The notes beneath the pieces were generated by a model. It had not been told where the DNA came from. It made no database searches and saw nothing but the letters and a program-made list of their open reading frames with translations. The position numbers and the translations under genes are program-made. Source: Candidatus Latescibacterota bacterium (lineage in GTDB: Bacteria; Latescibacterota; UBA2968; GCA-2709665). From it: DNA of 37,574 nucleotides. Positions 8,065 to 15,548 of the stretch are shown in pieces (within the stretch, counting starts at the first letter, position 1; each line of letters begins with the position of its first letter). The stretch lies in contig JAAXHW010000010.1 in the NCBI GenBank assembly GCA_012270675.1, forward strand, positions 1 to 37,574, written 5' to 3'.

Positions 8065-9381
8065 TCAGGTCTTGTGGGCTTCACCTGCCTGGATGAGGGC
8101 GCGTTTCATGGCGATGGGGCCGACCATCTGGTTGATGGCGATGACGGCCACCACCACGGTTACAAACGCATCCCCCCAGGTGGGAAAGCGCCGGACGACC
8201 TCCAAGGCCAGGCCGAGGCTGATGCCCGCCTGGGTCAGGTAGGCCATACCCGCGATGCGGTTGAGACGCGGAGGATCGCCGCCGAGATGCCCGCCGGTAT
8301 AGGCCCCCAAAAAGATGGCGGCGGCCCTCACGGCGGTCAGCAGAAGGGCGACGGTCCAGGTCTGCTGCAGGGCGTTCAGGTTCAGTCCGGCGCCGGCCAA
8401 GGTGAAGAAGAGCACGTAGACCGGCAGGCTGACGGCGTTGACCGCGCCGATGAACCGTGCGCCCTGGCGGGAGTAGTTCTGCACGGTGAACCCTGCGGTT
8501 ACACAGATCAGCAGCGGTTCCAGCCGGAGGCCCAGGCCGTGGGCCTCCTCCATGTATTCCGCAAGTCCGGAGGAGATGCTGGTGACCAGCAGCGCGGTGC
8601 CCAGCAGGAGAACGGGGAGGTTCACCCGGACGCGGTCAATGTAGAAGGCGAGTCCCCAGCCCAGAATCAGTCCCACGCCGATTCCCACCAGGATCTCCGC
8701 TCCCAGGGTTGCGACAAACGCGAGGTCGAGGGAGGCTGCCGGCGACATAGCGACCTCACAGAAAGAGACCGCCGAGGCGAAGAGGACGATGACGAACACG
8801 TCCACGGCCACCGTGACCCCCAGTGCGGTCTCAGTGAAGGGGCCGTGCGCCCTGGTCTCGCTGATGACGGCGATGGCGCTGGAGGGGGACCGGGCCACGG
8901 CGAGCACGCCAAAGAGCATGCCCACGGCGAGCATCTGAAGTCCGGAAAATGGGGCGGTGAACGGGAGCAGCGATCGGCTGAGCATGATGAAGAGGGTGAC
9001 GATTGCAAAGACGACGACCGTGGAAGATGCGATCACCAGGAGGATGACCCGCATCCGGTCCCGCAGTTCGGCGACTCTCAGTTCTCCCCCTGCGGCCAGG
9101 GCGATGAAGGTGACGGCCAGTTCGTTCAGGAAGCCGAGGTTTTCGACGGTATCGACCGTGAGGAAGCCGAGGAGGTAGGGTCCCATCAGGAGGCCCACGC
9201 AGAGGTAGCCGGTGATCCTGGGCAGGCTGAGGGAGAAGAGGAGGTGGCCGGCGATGTGCCCCGAGAGCAGGAGCAGGCCCACCAGCAGGGTGGTGTGCGC
9301 CCCGGGTGCGTCTCCCGGGGGGATGCTGCTGGCCCATCCGATCAGCAGGACCAGGACCAGGAATACACCGATCCCTCTCAC
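8065..9381 (-). CDS. CPA2-family cation:proton antiporter (second of the pair)
   Basis: The protein is 438 residues, almost entirely hydrophobic helices, with the Na+/H+ exchanger (CPA2/KefB-like) fold: an early PRITGYLCVGLLMGPYLLG segment, a VARSPSSAIAVISE discontinuous-helix region, and a later AVDVFVIVLFA helix. It ends right after the last membrane helix and has no TrkA-N/RCK nucleotide-binding or UspA tail, which many CPA2 proteins carry. The start is GTG 9381, which overlaps the stop codon of the upstream antiporter as GTGA with GGAG eight bases ahead. It probably exchanges a monovalent cation for protons in the inner membrane. It is the last gene of the EIIA / PII-like / antiporter / antiporter operon. 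Confidence 0.85.
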   Translation of the reverse strand: MRGIGVFLVLVLLIGWASSIPPGDAPGAHTTLLVGLLLLSGHIAGHLLFSLSLPRITGYLCVGLLMGPYLLGFLTVDTVENLGFLNELAVTFIALAAGGELRVAELRDRMRVILLVIASSTVVVFAIVTLFIMLSRSLLPFTAPFSGLQMLAVGMLFGVLAVARSPSSAIAVISETRAHGPFTETALGVTVAVDVFVIVLFASAVSFCEVAMSPAASLDLAFVATLGAEILVGIGVGLILGWGLAFYIDRVRVNLPVLLLGTALLVTSISSGLAEYMEEAHGLGLRLEPLLICVTAGFTVQNYSRQGARFIGAVNAVSLPVYVLFFTLAGAGLNLNALQQTWTVALLLTAVRAAAIFLGAYTGGHLGGDPPRLNRIAGMAYLTQAGISLGLALEVVRRFPTWGDAFVTVVVAVIAINQMVGPIAMKRALIQAGEAHKT

Positions 9382-10565
9382 GGCGTTTTCTCCAGAAGGC
9401 GTCTCACCAGCGTGGGGCCGATCAGTTCGCTGACCAGCATTCCAAGCAACACAACGGAGATGACCGCATCGGTGAGTTCGGATCGGTGGATCTGGTGGAG
9501 GTTGACCACAATGGCCACGGCCATGCCCCCGTGCGAGAGGAGCCCCAGTCCGATCTGCTTCAAGGGGCCGGGTTGGGGCAGGAAGAGCTGGGCCGAGAGG
9601 TAGCCGCCCAGGATTTTGCCGAAGGTGCGGGCAATGAGGTAGGCGGGAAGGAGGGCCGCGATCCAGATTGACCCGATCTCCCAGCCGGCCCCCACCAGGA
9701 TGAGGAAGAGGATGTAGATTGACCGCTCTCCCCGCAGGAGGACATTCTGGATGCCTGCCTTGGCGCGACCACCTGCCAGGTTGGCCACGACCATTCCGGC
9801 GATGAGGTTGACCAGCAGGGGCGAGAGGTTCAGGTAGAGCGCCAGGCCTCCCCCGAAGACGACGGCACCGATGACCACCAGAAGCATCTCCTCACCCTCC
9901 AGGCGGTAGGCCGTAAGCGCGACGGTAAGGAGTCCGACGGTCAGGCCAAGCCCCAGGGATGCGCCGACCCAGAGGTAGGCGGGTGTTTCGCCGTTTTGGA
10001 TGGCCACACAGGAGACGATGCCGAAGGTGATGACGCCGACCAGGCCGTCCAGGTTTGAGACGTTTTGGAGCAGCCGCATGAGAGGACGGCTGGCCGAAGG
10101 CGCGTTCCGGGCGGCCAGGGCCAGGCCGCTCTGAGCGGTGTCCGAGGCCGCGGCGGCGAGGGTGATGGCCCCGATGAGGACAATACCTGTTTCGTAGGCG
10201 AAGAGTTTCTGGAAGAGGAAGTAGAAGGGAACGACGACGACAGCCATTGTGACGATTGCCTGGAGGAGGGAAATTCTGAAGACCTGTTTCGGGATGTGGG
10301 TCAGCCGCCGGAACTCCCACTGGATTCCGAAGAGCATCCCGATCCAGGAAAGCCCCAGGCCCATAAAGGGATAAAGCCCCTGAAGGGTGGGTCTGTCGAG
10401 GAGGTTCAGGGCGGTGCCGCCGAGCAGAAGGCCGACCAGGACGTATTCGGTGCCGGTGAGAAAGAGGTTCTCGATTCCCAGCGGGAGCCGGAGGCGGACG
10501 AAGCTGAGGCGGGATCCCAGAAAGGCGATGGCGGTCACCAGAACGGCTACGATAACCAGTTTCAT
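9378..10565 (-). CDS. CPA2-family cation:proton antiporter (first of the pair)
   Basis: This 395-residue multi-helix membrane protein of the sodium/proton exchanger superfamily is divergent from its neighbour. Recognisable elements are a long N-terminal hydrophobic helix, the ITLAAAASDTAQSGLALAARN segment in the position of the CPA2 unwound-helix region, and a C-terminal LSHGGMAVAIVV helix. There is no cytosolic regulatory domain. ATG 10565 overlaps the PII-like gene's stop codon as ATGA, and its own stop overlaps the next antiporter's GTG, so the two antiporters should be made in a coupled fashion. They could act as separate transporters or as unlike subunits of one dimer. Ion specificity cannot be read from the sequence. 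Confidence 0.75.
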   Translation of the reverse strand: MKLVIVAVLVTAIAFLGSRLSFVRLRLPLGIENLFLTGTEYVLVGLLLGGTALNLLDRPTLQGLYPFMGLGLSWIGMLFGIQWEFRRLTHIPKQVFRISLLQAIVTMAVVVVPFYFLFQKLFAYETGIVLIGAITLAAAASDTAQSGLALAARNAPSASRPLMRLLQNVSNLDGLVGVITFGIVSCVAIQNGETPAYLWVGASLGLGLTVGLLTVALTAYRLEGEEMLLVVIGAVVFGGGLALYLNLSPLLVNLIAGMVVANLAGGRAKAGIQNVLLRGERSIYILFLILVGAGWEIGSIWIAALLPAYLIARTFGKILGGYLSAQLFLPQPGPLKQIGLGLLSHGGMAVAIVVNLHQIHRSELTDAVISVVLLGMLVSELIGPTLVRRLLEKTP

Positions 10566-10909
10566 AGACGTTCCCCGGGGGTCGGCCCCAGGTAAAAATC
10601 GACCGGTATGAGAAAGAGTTTGCCGATTTCCGGTTTGGTAAAGTCGATGTCTATTTCTTTAAAGTGCAGGACCAGGGGGTCGAGGAGACCCCGGTCCGGA
10701 AGGACCGCAACAATCGTTTTGGTGTGGCCTGTCCCGCCGGTTGCCTGCCAGAGCCCCGCGAAGATGGGCACGTCTTCGGAGAGCACCCGCTCCATGCTCG
10801 TTCCGTCCAGCACGGCCGCTCCGGTGATTTCCATTTCCACCAGGGCGGAGAGCACCTCATCCAGGAGGTCTTCGCGGTAGAGAACAATCAGAAGAAGGTA
10901 CATGTTCAT
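10562..10909 (-). CDS. Small PII-like (GlnB-fold) putative regulatory protein
   Basis: The 115-residue soluble protein has a beta-alpha-beta-beta-alpha-beta pattern expected of the PII/ferredoxin-like fold: MYLLLIVLY (strand 1), REDLLDEVLSALVEMEI (helix 1), TGAAVLDG (strand 2), then a central loop where PII proteins have the T-loop, and TIVAVLP (strand). The LDEVLSALVEMEITG stretch reads like the first helix and second strand of GlnB, but the uridylylated T-loop Tyr motif is not visible. PII-like proteins often bind adenine nucleotides and gate neighbouring transporters. Here it lies between EIIA and two antiporters, with ATGA overlaps on both sides, so control of those antiporters is a reasonable inference. 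The fold assignment is from pattern only. Confidence 0.55.
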   Translation of the reverse strand: MNMYLLLIVLYREDLLDEVLSALVEMEITGAAVLDGTSMERVLSEDVPIFAGLWQATGGTGHTKTIVAVLPDRGLLDPLVLHFKEIDIDFTKPEIGKLFLIPVDFYLGPTPGERL

Positions 10910-11364
10910 ATGGGTTCCTGGTCACGGATGAGGGCGATGATTTCATCGGGGGAGGAGGCGTCCAGGACCTTTTGCGCCATCTCCGGTCTGTGAAAGATCC
11001 GCGCCGTGCGGCTGAGCACGCTCATGTAGGCGGGCATGGCGGCTTCCGATGAGAGGATGAGAAAGATCAGATGCACCGGCTGTCCGTCGAGGCTCTGGAA
11101 GTCGAGGCCGGGCCGCGAAATGCCCAGTGCAACCACCACCCCGTCAATGTCGTCCGACCGGGCGTGTGGAATGGCCACCCCCCTGTCCACTCCGCTGGTC
11201 TTGATCGCTTCCTGGTCGAGGATGCGCCGGAAGAGGACGTCGGGGTCGGAGAGCGTCATCGACCGGTTCATCAGGGCAATCATCTCTTTGATGACCTCGT
11301 TCCTTACTGTGCTCGACAGATTGAGTTCGATCCGATCGGGAGCCAGAGCGTTAGACAGTTTCAT
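10906..11364 (-). CDS. PTS EIIA (PtsN/EIIA-Ntr-like) regulatory phosphocarrier
   Basis: At 152 residues it matches EIIA fructose/nitrogen-class domains (about 150). The phosphorylatable histidine is H67 in GVAIPHARSDDIDG, followed by LDFQSLDGQPVHLIFLILS, a typical EIIA core. No EIIB/EIIC, EI or HPr gene is in the window, so a regulatory rather than sugar-uptake role is likely. In proteobacteria, EIIA-Ntr binds and controls potassium transport systems. The frame is open to 11433, but ATG 11364 gives the family length, with GGGGAACAGG just upstream; ATG 11379 is an alternative. It is the first gene of a four-gene operon with ATGA/GTGA overlaps at each junction. Confidence 0.85.
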   Translation of the reverse strand: MKLSNALAPDRIELNLSSTVRNEVIKEMIALMNRSMTLSDPDVLFRRILDQEAIKTSGVDRGVAIPHARSDDIDGVVVALGISRPGLDFQSLDGQPVHLIFLILSSEAAMPAYMSVLSRTARIFHRPEMAQKVLDASSPDEIIALIRDQEPI

Positions 11365-11453
11365 GGACCTGTTCCCCATGGTTGTGTCAGGCGTGGTGTG
11401 CTGCGGCAGTATTGAGGTCGGTGAAATATACAACGTATTCGGGATACAGCCCT

Positions 11454-11484
11454 AAGAAAAAATCAGGGTCCACCAAAGGCCCTG
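11454..11484 (-). terminator. Possible intrinsic terminator/attenuator in the leader of the EIIA-antiporter operon
   Basis: On the minus strand CAGGGCC...GGACCCTG can form a seven-pair hairpin with one bulged A and a six-base loop, followed by A and six T residues (11457-11462). It lies about 90 bp upstream of the EIIA start, downstream of a weak promoter-like pair TTGAAA (11548-11553) and CATTAA (11524-11529) with 18-bp spacing. Alternative pairings such as GTCCA/TGGAC overlap it. No other minus-strand gene ends nearby, so it would act within the leader. Confidence 0.35.
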
Positions 11485-11711
11485 GACGGTGGGGGCCGGA
11501 TCCCAAAAGCGTATCGCACCGTTTTAATGGTTGTGTAAGTTGGATGATTTCAATATCTTTCAGTTTGTCATTCACCCAGGAATAAATCCGTGGGCCTGTC
11601 CCTGACCCACCTCCGCGAACCGTGTGGGTTTTCTCAGAGGTTTTCCGTGCGGTTGGGATTCAGGAGTTGGCGGAAGGTTCTGGGCAGGGACTGCGTTGAG
11701 AGGAGAGGGTT

Positions 11712-12197
11712 ATGTTTAGCAGGAATATAGAGAAGGCCCTGAACGAACAGCTCAACAACGAGTTCTTCTCGTGGTATAACTATCTGTCGATGTCTTCCTT
11801 TTTCAGAGCGCTTAGCCTGAACGGCTTTGCTCGCTGGATGAAGGCCCAGTCACGGCGCGAGATGGTACACGCCATGAAAATCTATGAGTTTCTACCCGAG
11901 CGCGGCGGCAGGGCGATGCTGACCCAGGTCGCACAGCCGTCCAACCAGTGGGACTCACCGCTGGCTGCGGTGCAGGAGGCGTATCGACACGAACAGGAAG
12001 CCAGCGGAATGATCAACGACCTGGTTGATCTGGCCCTGAGCGAACACGCCCACGCTACGAATGCGTTTTTGCAGTGGTTTGTCACCGAACAGGTGGAGGA
12101 AGAAGCACGGCTTCGAGCGGTTGTGGAAAAGCTCAAACTCGTGGGAGAAGACCCCTACGGGCTGTTCCTGATTGACCGGGATATGGGAAAAACATAA
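11712..12197 (+). CDS. Ferritin (non-heme, bacterial FtnA type)
   Basis: At 161 residues this is a four-helix ferritin. Helix A carries EQLNNEFFSWYNYLSM, helix B the QSRREMVHAMKIYEFL segment with the ExxH ferroxidase ligands, then the ERGGR turn. Helix C has a Glu in HEQEASGMINDLV, and helix D has QWFVTEQVEEEA. One of the two acidic residues usually preceding the ExxH (QSxEE) is Arg here. It stores iron as ferric mineral after oxidation at the di-iron centre. ATG 11712 has GAGAGGAGAGG upstream. It is a single-gene unit converging on the heparinase gene with 13 bp between stop codons. The FetAB-like exporter at 3.3-4.7 kb is the only other iron-related gene in the window. Confidence 0.9.
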   Translation: MFSRNIEKALNEQLNNEFFSWYNYLSMSSFFRALSLNGFARWMKAQSRREMVHAMKIYEFLPERGGRAMLTQVAQPSNQWDSPLAAVQEAYRHEQEASGMINDLVDLALSEHAHATNAFLQWFVTEQVEEEARLRAVVEKLKLVGEDPYGLFLIDRDMGKT

Positions 12198-12210
12198 GAG
12201 AATTTCCTTC

Positions 12211-15200
12211 CTATTCAAGCTTTAGAATTGTCTCTTTTGAACGCAGAACGCGGGGGTTGATACGGAAACGGAGCCAGCCGTCTTCGCTTTCTGCTTCCAG
12301 AATACCCATCTGCTTTCCCTCCCGTTCCAGAACGGCCTTTTTGAGCGATGTTCGAATTTTGATCTCCGCGGAGGTGGTGGTTCGGATACGGAAGCAGTGC
12401 TTTGTGTCCTCTTCCATCCAGAAGACCGAAGGAATGCGGAACCGGACGCCGCTGTTGAAGGGAAAATGGTCCACTCCGATGCAACGGCCTCTTACGGATT
12501 TGACCGCATAGGCCGTCCAGCAGCCCTGGTCCGGATCTTCAACCTCAACAAAGCTGCCCCCAAGCGCAGCGCTATCGGGAATCGCAACGGCGGCCTGGAA
12601 ACCCGTCGTGTCGTAAGAAGCGATCTCACCTTCGATCACCGGACGCTTCAATACAACCGAGACATCGGGCGACGCGAAACGGGCTGCTTCTGCCAGAAAG
12701 AGGGCGGAGCGCCCTCCTTTTTCCCGGGTGTAGACCGCCGCCCGCCCGGTAAGCGCAAACCCCTCGGCTGTCAGGTCCGACCCATCCGGCGTCTGAAGCA
12801 CGATATCGGTACCGCCTTGGCGGGTAATCTGAAGCGCTGTGGGGCCGTCTGCGCCCTCAGGCAGGCGAATGGACCGGACGCCGGTGATATCGGACGCTTC
12901 CCGGTAGTGTTCGATCAGGGTCACAAAACCATTCCCGCTTCCCCGTTCGCGGTTTCGTGCAAAAAGATAATCCTTTCGAAGTCCGATTTCCGCGTGGTCC
13001 CGCTGCCCGGGGCCGTCTCCGAGGATAACCTCCTCGGCAGGCGAGAGGAACCGGACGCGCATGGTCATCCCCTCGTCCGTCCATGCGGTGGACCAGGGAC
13101 CTCTGGGAGCGCCGACGCGGAGATTTTCGATGTCGCGGCCGATCACCCCTTTCCGACTTTTAAGAGGGATGGGCCTGCTGTTTGCAGCCACGGGCCGGGA
13201 GGTGATCTCACCCTCGCCGTGAATCGCATAATCGTGGATGCTGCCGCCCTTCACACGGAAGCAATCCACGAGATAGGCCGGTCCTTTTCCCCGGTGAACC
13301 ATAAAGCAGGAGCGGCGGTACACATCGGCTTCATCGTAAGCCCTGGTATCGGCTTCGATAAATTTAACCCGGGGCGAAGCGGCAATCAGACGCACGCTGC
13401 CGGGAGGGCGTCGGCCGCGCGGCAGCTGCTCCTTCCCGTCAACAACGACCAGATTGTGCTTCAAGGTGCTTTTGATGCTGGCATTCAGGGGATGGTCGCC
13501 GATATAGCCCAGGTCGGACAGCACCTCAACTCCCTCGGCGAACATGGCAATATTGAGCGCGTCGGGATGGTCGTGCCCTTCGGGCTTGTAGAAATTCATC
13601 AGGAAAGTGGCCGTGCCGGCCAGATCCTCCTGGAACATACGCTCGTACCCGGTATTGAAAATGGCCAGCAGCCAGCCGGGGAAGAAGAGATCCCGCACCG
13701 GGGGAGGATCAACCGGTTCGAGGTCGGCGGAACGGTTGAACAGGGCGAAGTCGTCTCCGCTGTCCAGCCGGACAAAGGGGGCGAACTCCTTGCCCAGGCG
13801 CACAAGACCGATGTTGTGCAGCCAGGCCGGTCCGGGCCATCCCGGTCCGTCTTCATGGGCATCGGCGGTGTGGGGCACCCGACCGTCGGGCAGCGTCATA
13901 TGGATCCGGGCCCGAAGCACTGTGTGATAGGGCCCGTCGGAATCGTAGAGATCCAGATCGTCGAAGCGGTCTTTGCGGCGGTACGACGGAGGATCGCTAT
14001 AGCCGCGGGCCACTTCCGGCAAATCGTGGACGTTGGATGTGCCGTATGCGTAATAGCCCGAGCCTTCAGCCGTAGAGCCGTCGAACTTGAAGAACCCCTT
14101 CACATAAGGTTTGAACCCCTCCACGCCCCGGTGAACGTACGCCGGCACCCCCAGAAACCGGCCCAGGGCCACTTCGCCCACCCGGCAGCCCGCGACCTTG
14201 TTGTTGATCCCCTCCCAGTGGGTAAAGGTAAACAGTCCCTCGACGATCAGGTTCCCAACTACGGTCTCCCGCTCCCCTTCGGTCAGAAAAAGACGGCCCT
14301 CTCGATCCGTTGCGTCCCAGATCAGATCCAGCGCCTCGGCGAGGTTGACGAGATGAGAGGCTTCGGCCTGCACGCCGCCGGAAGACAGCCGCCCGCAGCC
14401 CCAGAAGGTCTGGATAAGCTTGCCGCTTGCCATAGCGGACCGGGCGTCCTGGTCCGGACAGGCGTTGACCTCATATTTGCCGATAGTTTCGTCCCGGGCC
14501 ATAAGTTCGCAGGCATAGAGGGGATCGCAGTCCATGTAGGTATTCCAGTAGTCGTGAAAAAGATAAGTGGGATAGACCTCTGCAAACCGCTTCAGAACCG
14601 CAGCGGCGGTGCGGGCGTAGCGATCTTCCCCGGTCAGTCGGTAGACCACGGCCAGCGTGCGGGCGACCCCTGTCATGTGGTGCGCCTTGTTCTGGCGGAT
14701 GGCGCCTTGGTAGGACGAATGCACCTTGCGTCCGGCCCACATAAACGCGTTTCGGCCCGTTGAAAACCGCCGATCGCCCACTTCGCCGGGCCGGACATAA
14801 TAGGGAAGTACCTGTCCGGAGCGAGGGAGTTCCAGCCGACCGTTTTCTACAAAGCGCTGATCGGTCATGGCAGCGCCGCAGTGGAAGCAGACGAGCTTCT
14901 CAGGATCCCGATAATCCCACTTCATTCTGTACGTATTGTCGGCCTCGCAGACGGGACAGAACGTGCCGTACACATGGAGGGGCGTCAGGTCGGGCACCAT
15001 GGTATCGACCCAGGCTGCAGAACGGTCGGTATAGTGGCCGGCCAGGGCCAGCATGCGGTCGTAGTGTTGTCTGGCCCAGTCGTGTTTCCGGATGTTGGCC
15101 CGCGCAACGTCAAGGTTCTCCTCCCGGATACTCAGGCAGGGGTGTTCAACCCGTTTCGCACTTCGATGGTATTTCACTTTGAGCGCTTCCAACCGCTCCC

Positions 15201-15285
15201 TGCATTCGCGTTCGCCCGCGCTGTTCCAGCGCGGTGGGGCAACAAGTCCGACCTTTTGATTCCGGGTTCGCTTTGAACCAGTCAT
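12211..15285 (-). CDS. Heparinase II/III family protein with N-terminal four-Cys motif
   Basis: The 1024-residue protein resembles polysaccharide-lyase heparinase II/III-type enzymes. It has an (alpha/alpha)-toroid region (HWEGINNKVAG, STAEGSGYYAYG), then the Heparinase_II_III beta domain with EGHDHPDALNIAMFAEGVEVLSDLGY near residue 570, then a beta-sandwich tail. A C-x2-C-x19-C-x2-C motif (C110, C113, C133, C136) could bind zinc. Such lyases split uronic-acid-containing glycans, but the substrate (heparin, alginate or other) is not determined and the catalytic Tyr/His were not mapped. No signal peptide is visible from the chosen start. ATG 15285 has GAGAGGATGTGAAA upstream. The frame runs on to 15396, but a putative promoter lies inside that extension, supporting the shorter start. 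Confidence 0.75.
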   Translation of the reverse strand: MTGSKRTRNQKVGLVAPPRWNSAGERECRERLEALKVKYHRSAKRVEHPCLSIREENLDVARANIRKHDWARQHYDRMLALAGHYTDRSAAWVDTMVPDLTPLHVYGTFCPVCEADNTYRMKWDYRDPEKLVCFHCGAAMTDQRFVENGRLELPRSGQVLPYYVRPGEVGDRRFSTGRNAFMWAGRKVHSSYQGAIRQNKAHHMTGVARTLAVVYRLTGEDRYARTAAAVLKRFAEVYPTYLFHDYWNTYMDCDPLYACELMARDETIGKYEVNACPDQDARSAMASGKLIQTFWGCGRLSSGGVQAEASHLVNLAEALDLIWDATDREGRLFLTEGERETVVGNLIVEGLFTFTHWEGINNKVAGCRVGEVALGRFLGVPAYVHRGVEGFKPYVKGFFKFDGSTAEGSGYYAYGTSNVHDLPEVARGYSDPPSYRRKDRFDDLDLYDSDGPYHTVLRARIHMTLPDGRVPHTADAHEDGPGWPGPAWLHNIGLVRLGKEFAPFVRLDSGDDFALFNRSADLEPVDPPPVRDLFFPGWLLAIFNTGYERMFQEDLAGTATFLMNFYKPEGHDHPDALNIAMFAEGVEVLSDLGYIGDHPLNASIKSTLKHNLVVVDGKEQLPRGRRPPGSVRLIAASPRVKFIEADTRAYDEADVYRRSCFMVHRGKGPAYLVDCFRVKGGSIHDYAIHGEGEITSRPVAANSRPIPLKSRKGVIGRDIENLRVGAPRGPWSTAWTDEGMTMRVRFLSPAEEVILGDGPGQRDHAEIGLRKDYLFARNRERGSGNGFVTLIEHYREASDITGVRSIRLPEGADGPTALQITRQGGTDIVLQTPDGSDLTAEGFALTGRAAVYTREKGGRSALFLAEAARFASPDVSVVLKRPVIEGEIASYDTTGFQAAVAIPDSAALGGSFVEVEDPDQGCWTAYAVKSVRGRCIGVDHFPFNSGVRFRIPSVFWMEEDTKHCFRIRTTTSAEIKIRTSLKKAVLEREGKQMGILEAESEDGWLRFRINPRVLRSKETILKLE

Positions 15286-15367
15286 TTTCACATCCTCTCG
15301 AATACAGGCTAAAATTGTAACCAGAAACCGGGCGTCCGCGGCCCGTTGGGCGTGTTCCGGGTTGGAT

Positions 15368-15396
15368 ATGATGGGGCAGGATGCGTACTGTGTCAA
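15368..15396 (-). promoter_or_regulatory. Putative sigma70 promoter of the heparinase-like gene
   Basis: On the minus strand there is a perfect TTGACA (15391-15396), a 17-bp spacer and CATCAT (15368-15373). Transcription would start near 15361, leaving a leader of about 76 nt to ATG 15285. It argues against a translation start at 15396. Confidence 0.5.
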
Positions 15397-15450
15397 GCAG
15401 AATATTGCCGGTTGCGAGCTGTGGGTGCGGAGGCTGTTTTGCGGAGATGG

Positions 15451-15479
15451 TTGTCAGAGGCGCGTTTTTTTTATATACT
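15451..15479 (+). promoter_or_regulatory. Putative sigma70 promoter of the alpha/beta hydrolase gene
   Basis: TTGTCA (15451-15456) and TATACT (15474-15479) are separated by exactly 17 bp, including a run of eight T. Each hexamer has one mismatch to consensus. The start point would be near 15486, upstream of the hydrolase's likely ATG and divergent from the heparinase promoter. Confidence 0.6.
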
Positions 15480-15548
15480 GACATAGCGGAAGGTGAAATC
15501 GTCACGGTCAGGATGCGTATTTCCAACAGGGTTTCAGGTTACTGTACA

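Noticed and set aside
7678-9603. 641-codon plus-strand ORF spanning creatininase and antiporter genes
   Set aside because: It is antisense to two clear genes and low-complexity Gly/Asp/Glu-rich; the 36-bp repeat also lies in it.
11387-11575. 62-codon minus-strand ORF in the leader of the EIIA operon
   Set aside because: It starts with GTG, lacks a clear ribosome binding site and runs through the predicted hairpin; there is no sign of a leader peptide with regulatory codons.
12196-12239. Possible terminator between ferritin and heparinase (AAGAGA/TCTCTT)
   Set aside because: The stem is only six weak pairs plus a bulge around a loop of over 20 bases, with a short T-run, and it lies inside the heparinase 3' coding end.
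12397-14763. 788-codon plus-strand ORF opposite the heparinase-like gene
   Set aside because: It is the antisense shadow of a gene with strong family motifs; its own translation has no recognisable domain and no ribosome binding site.
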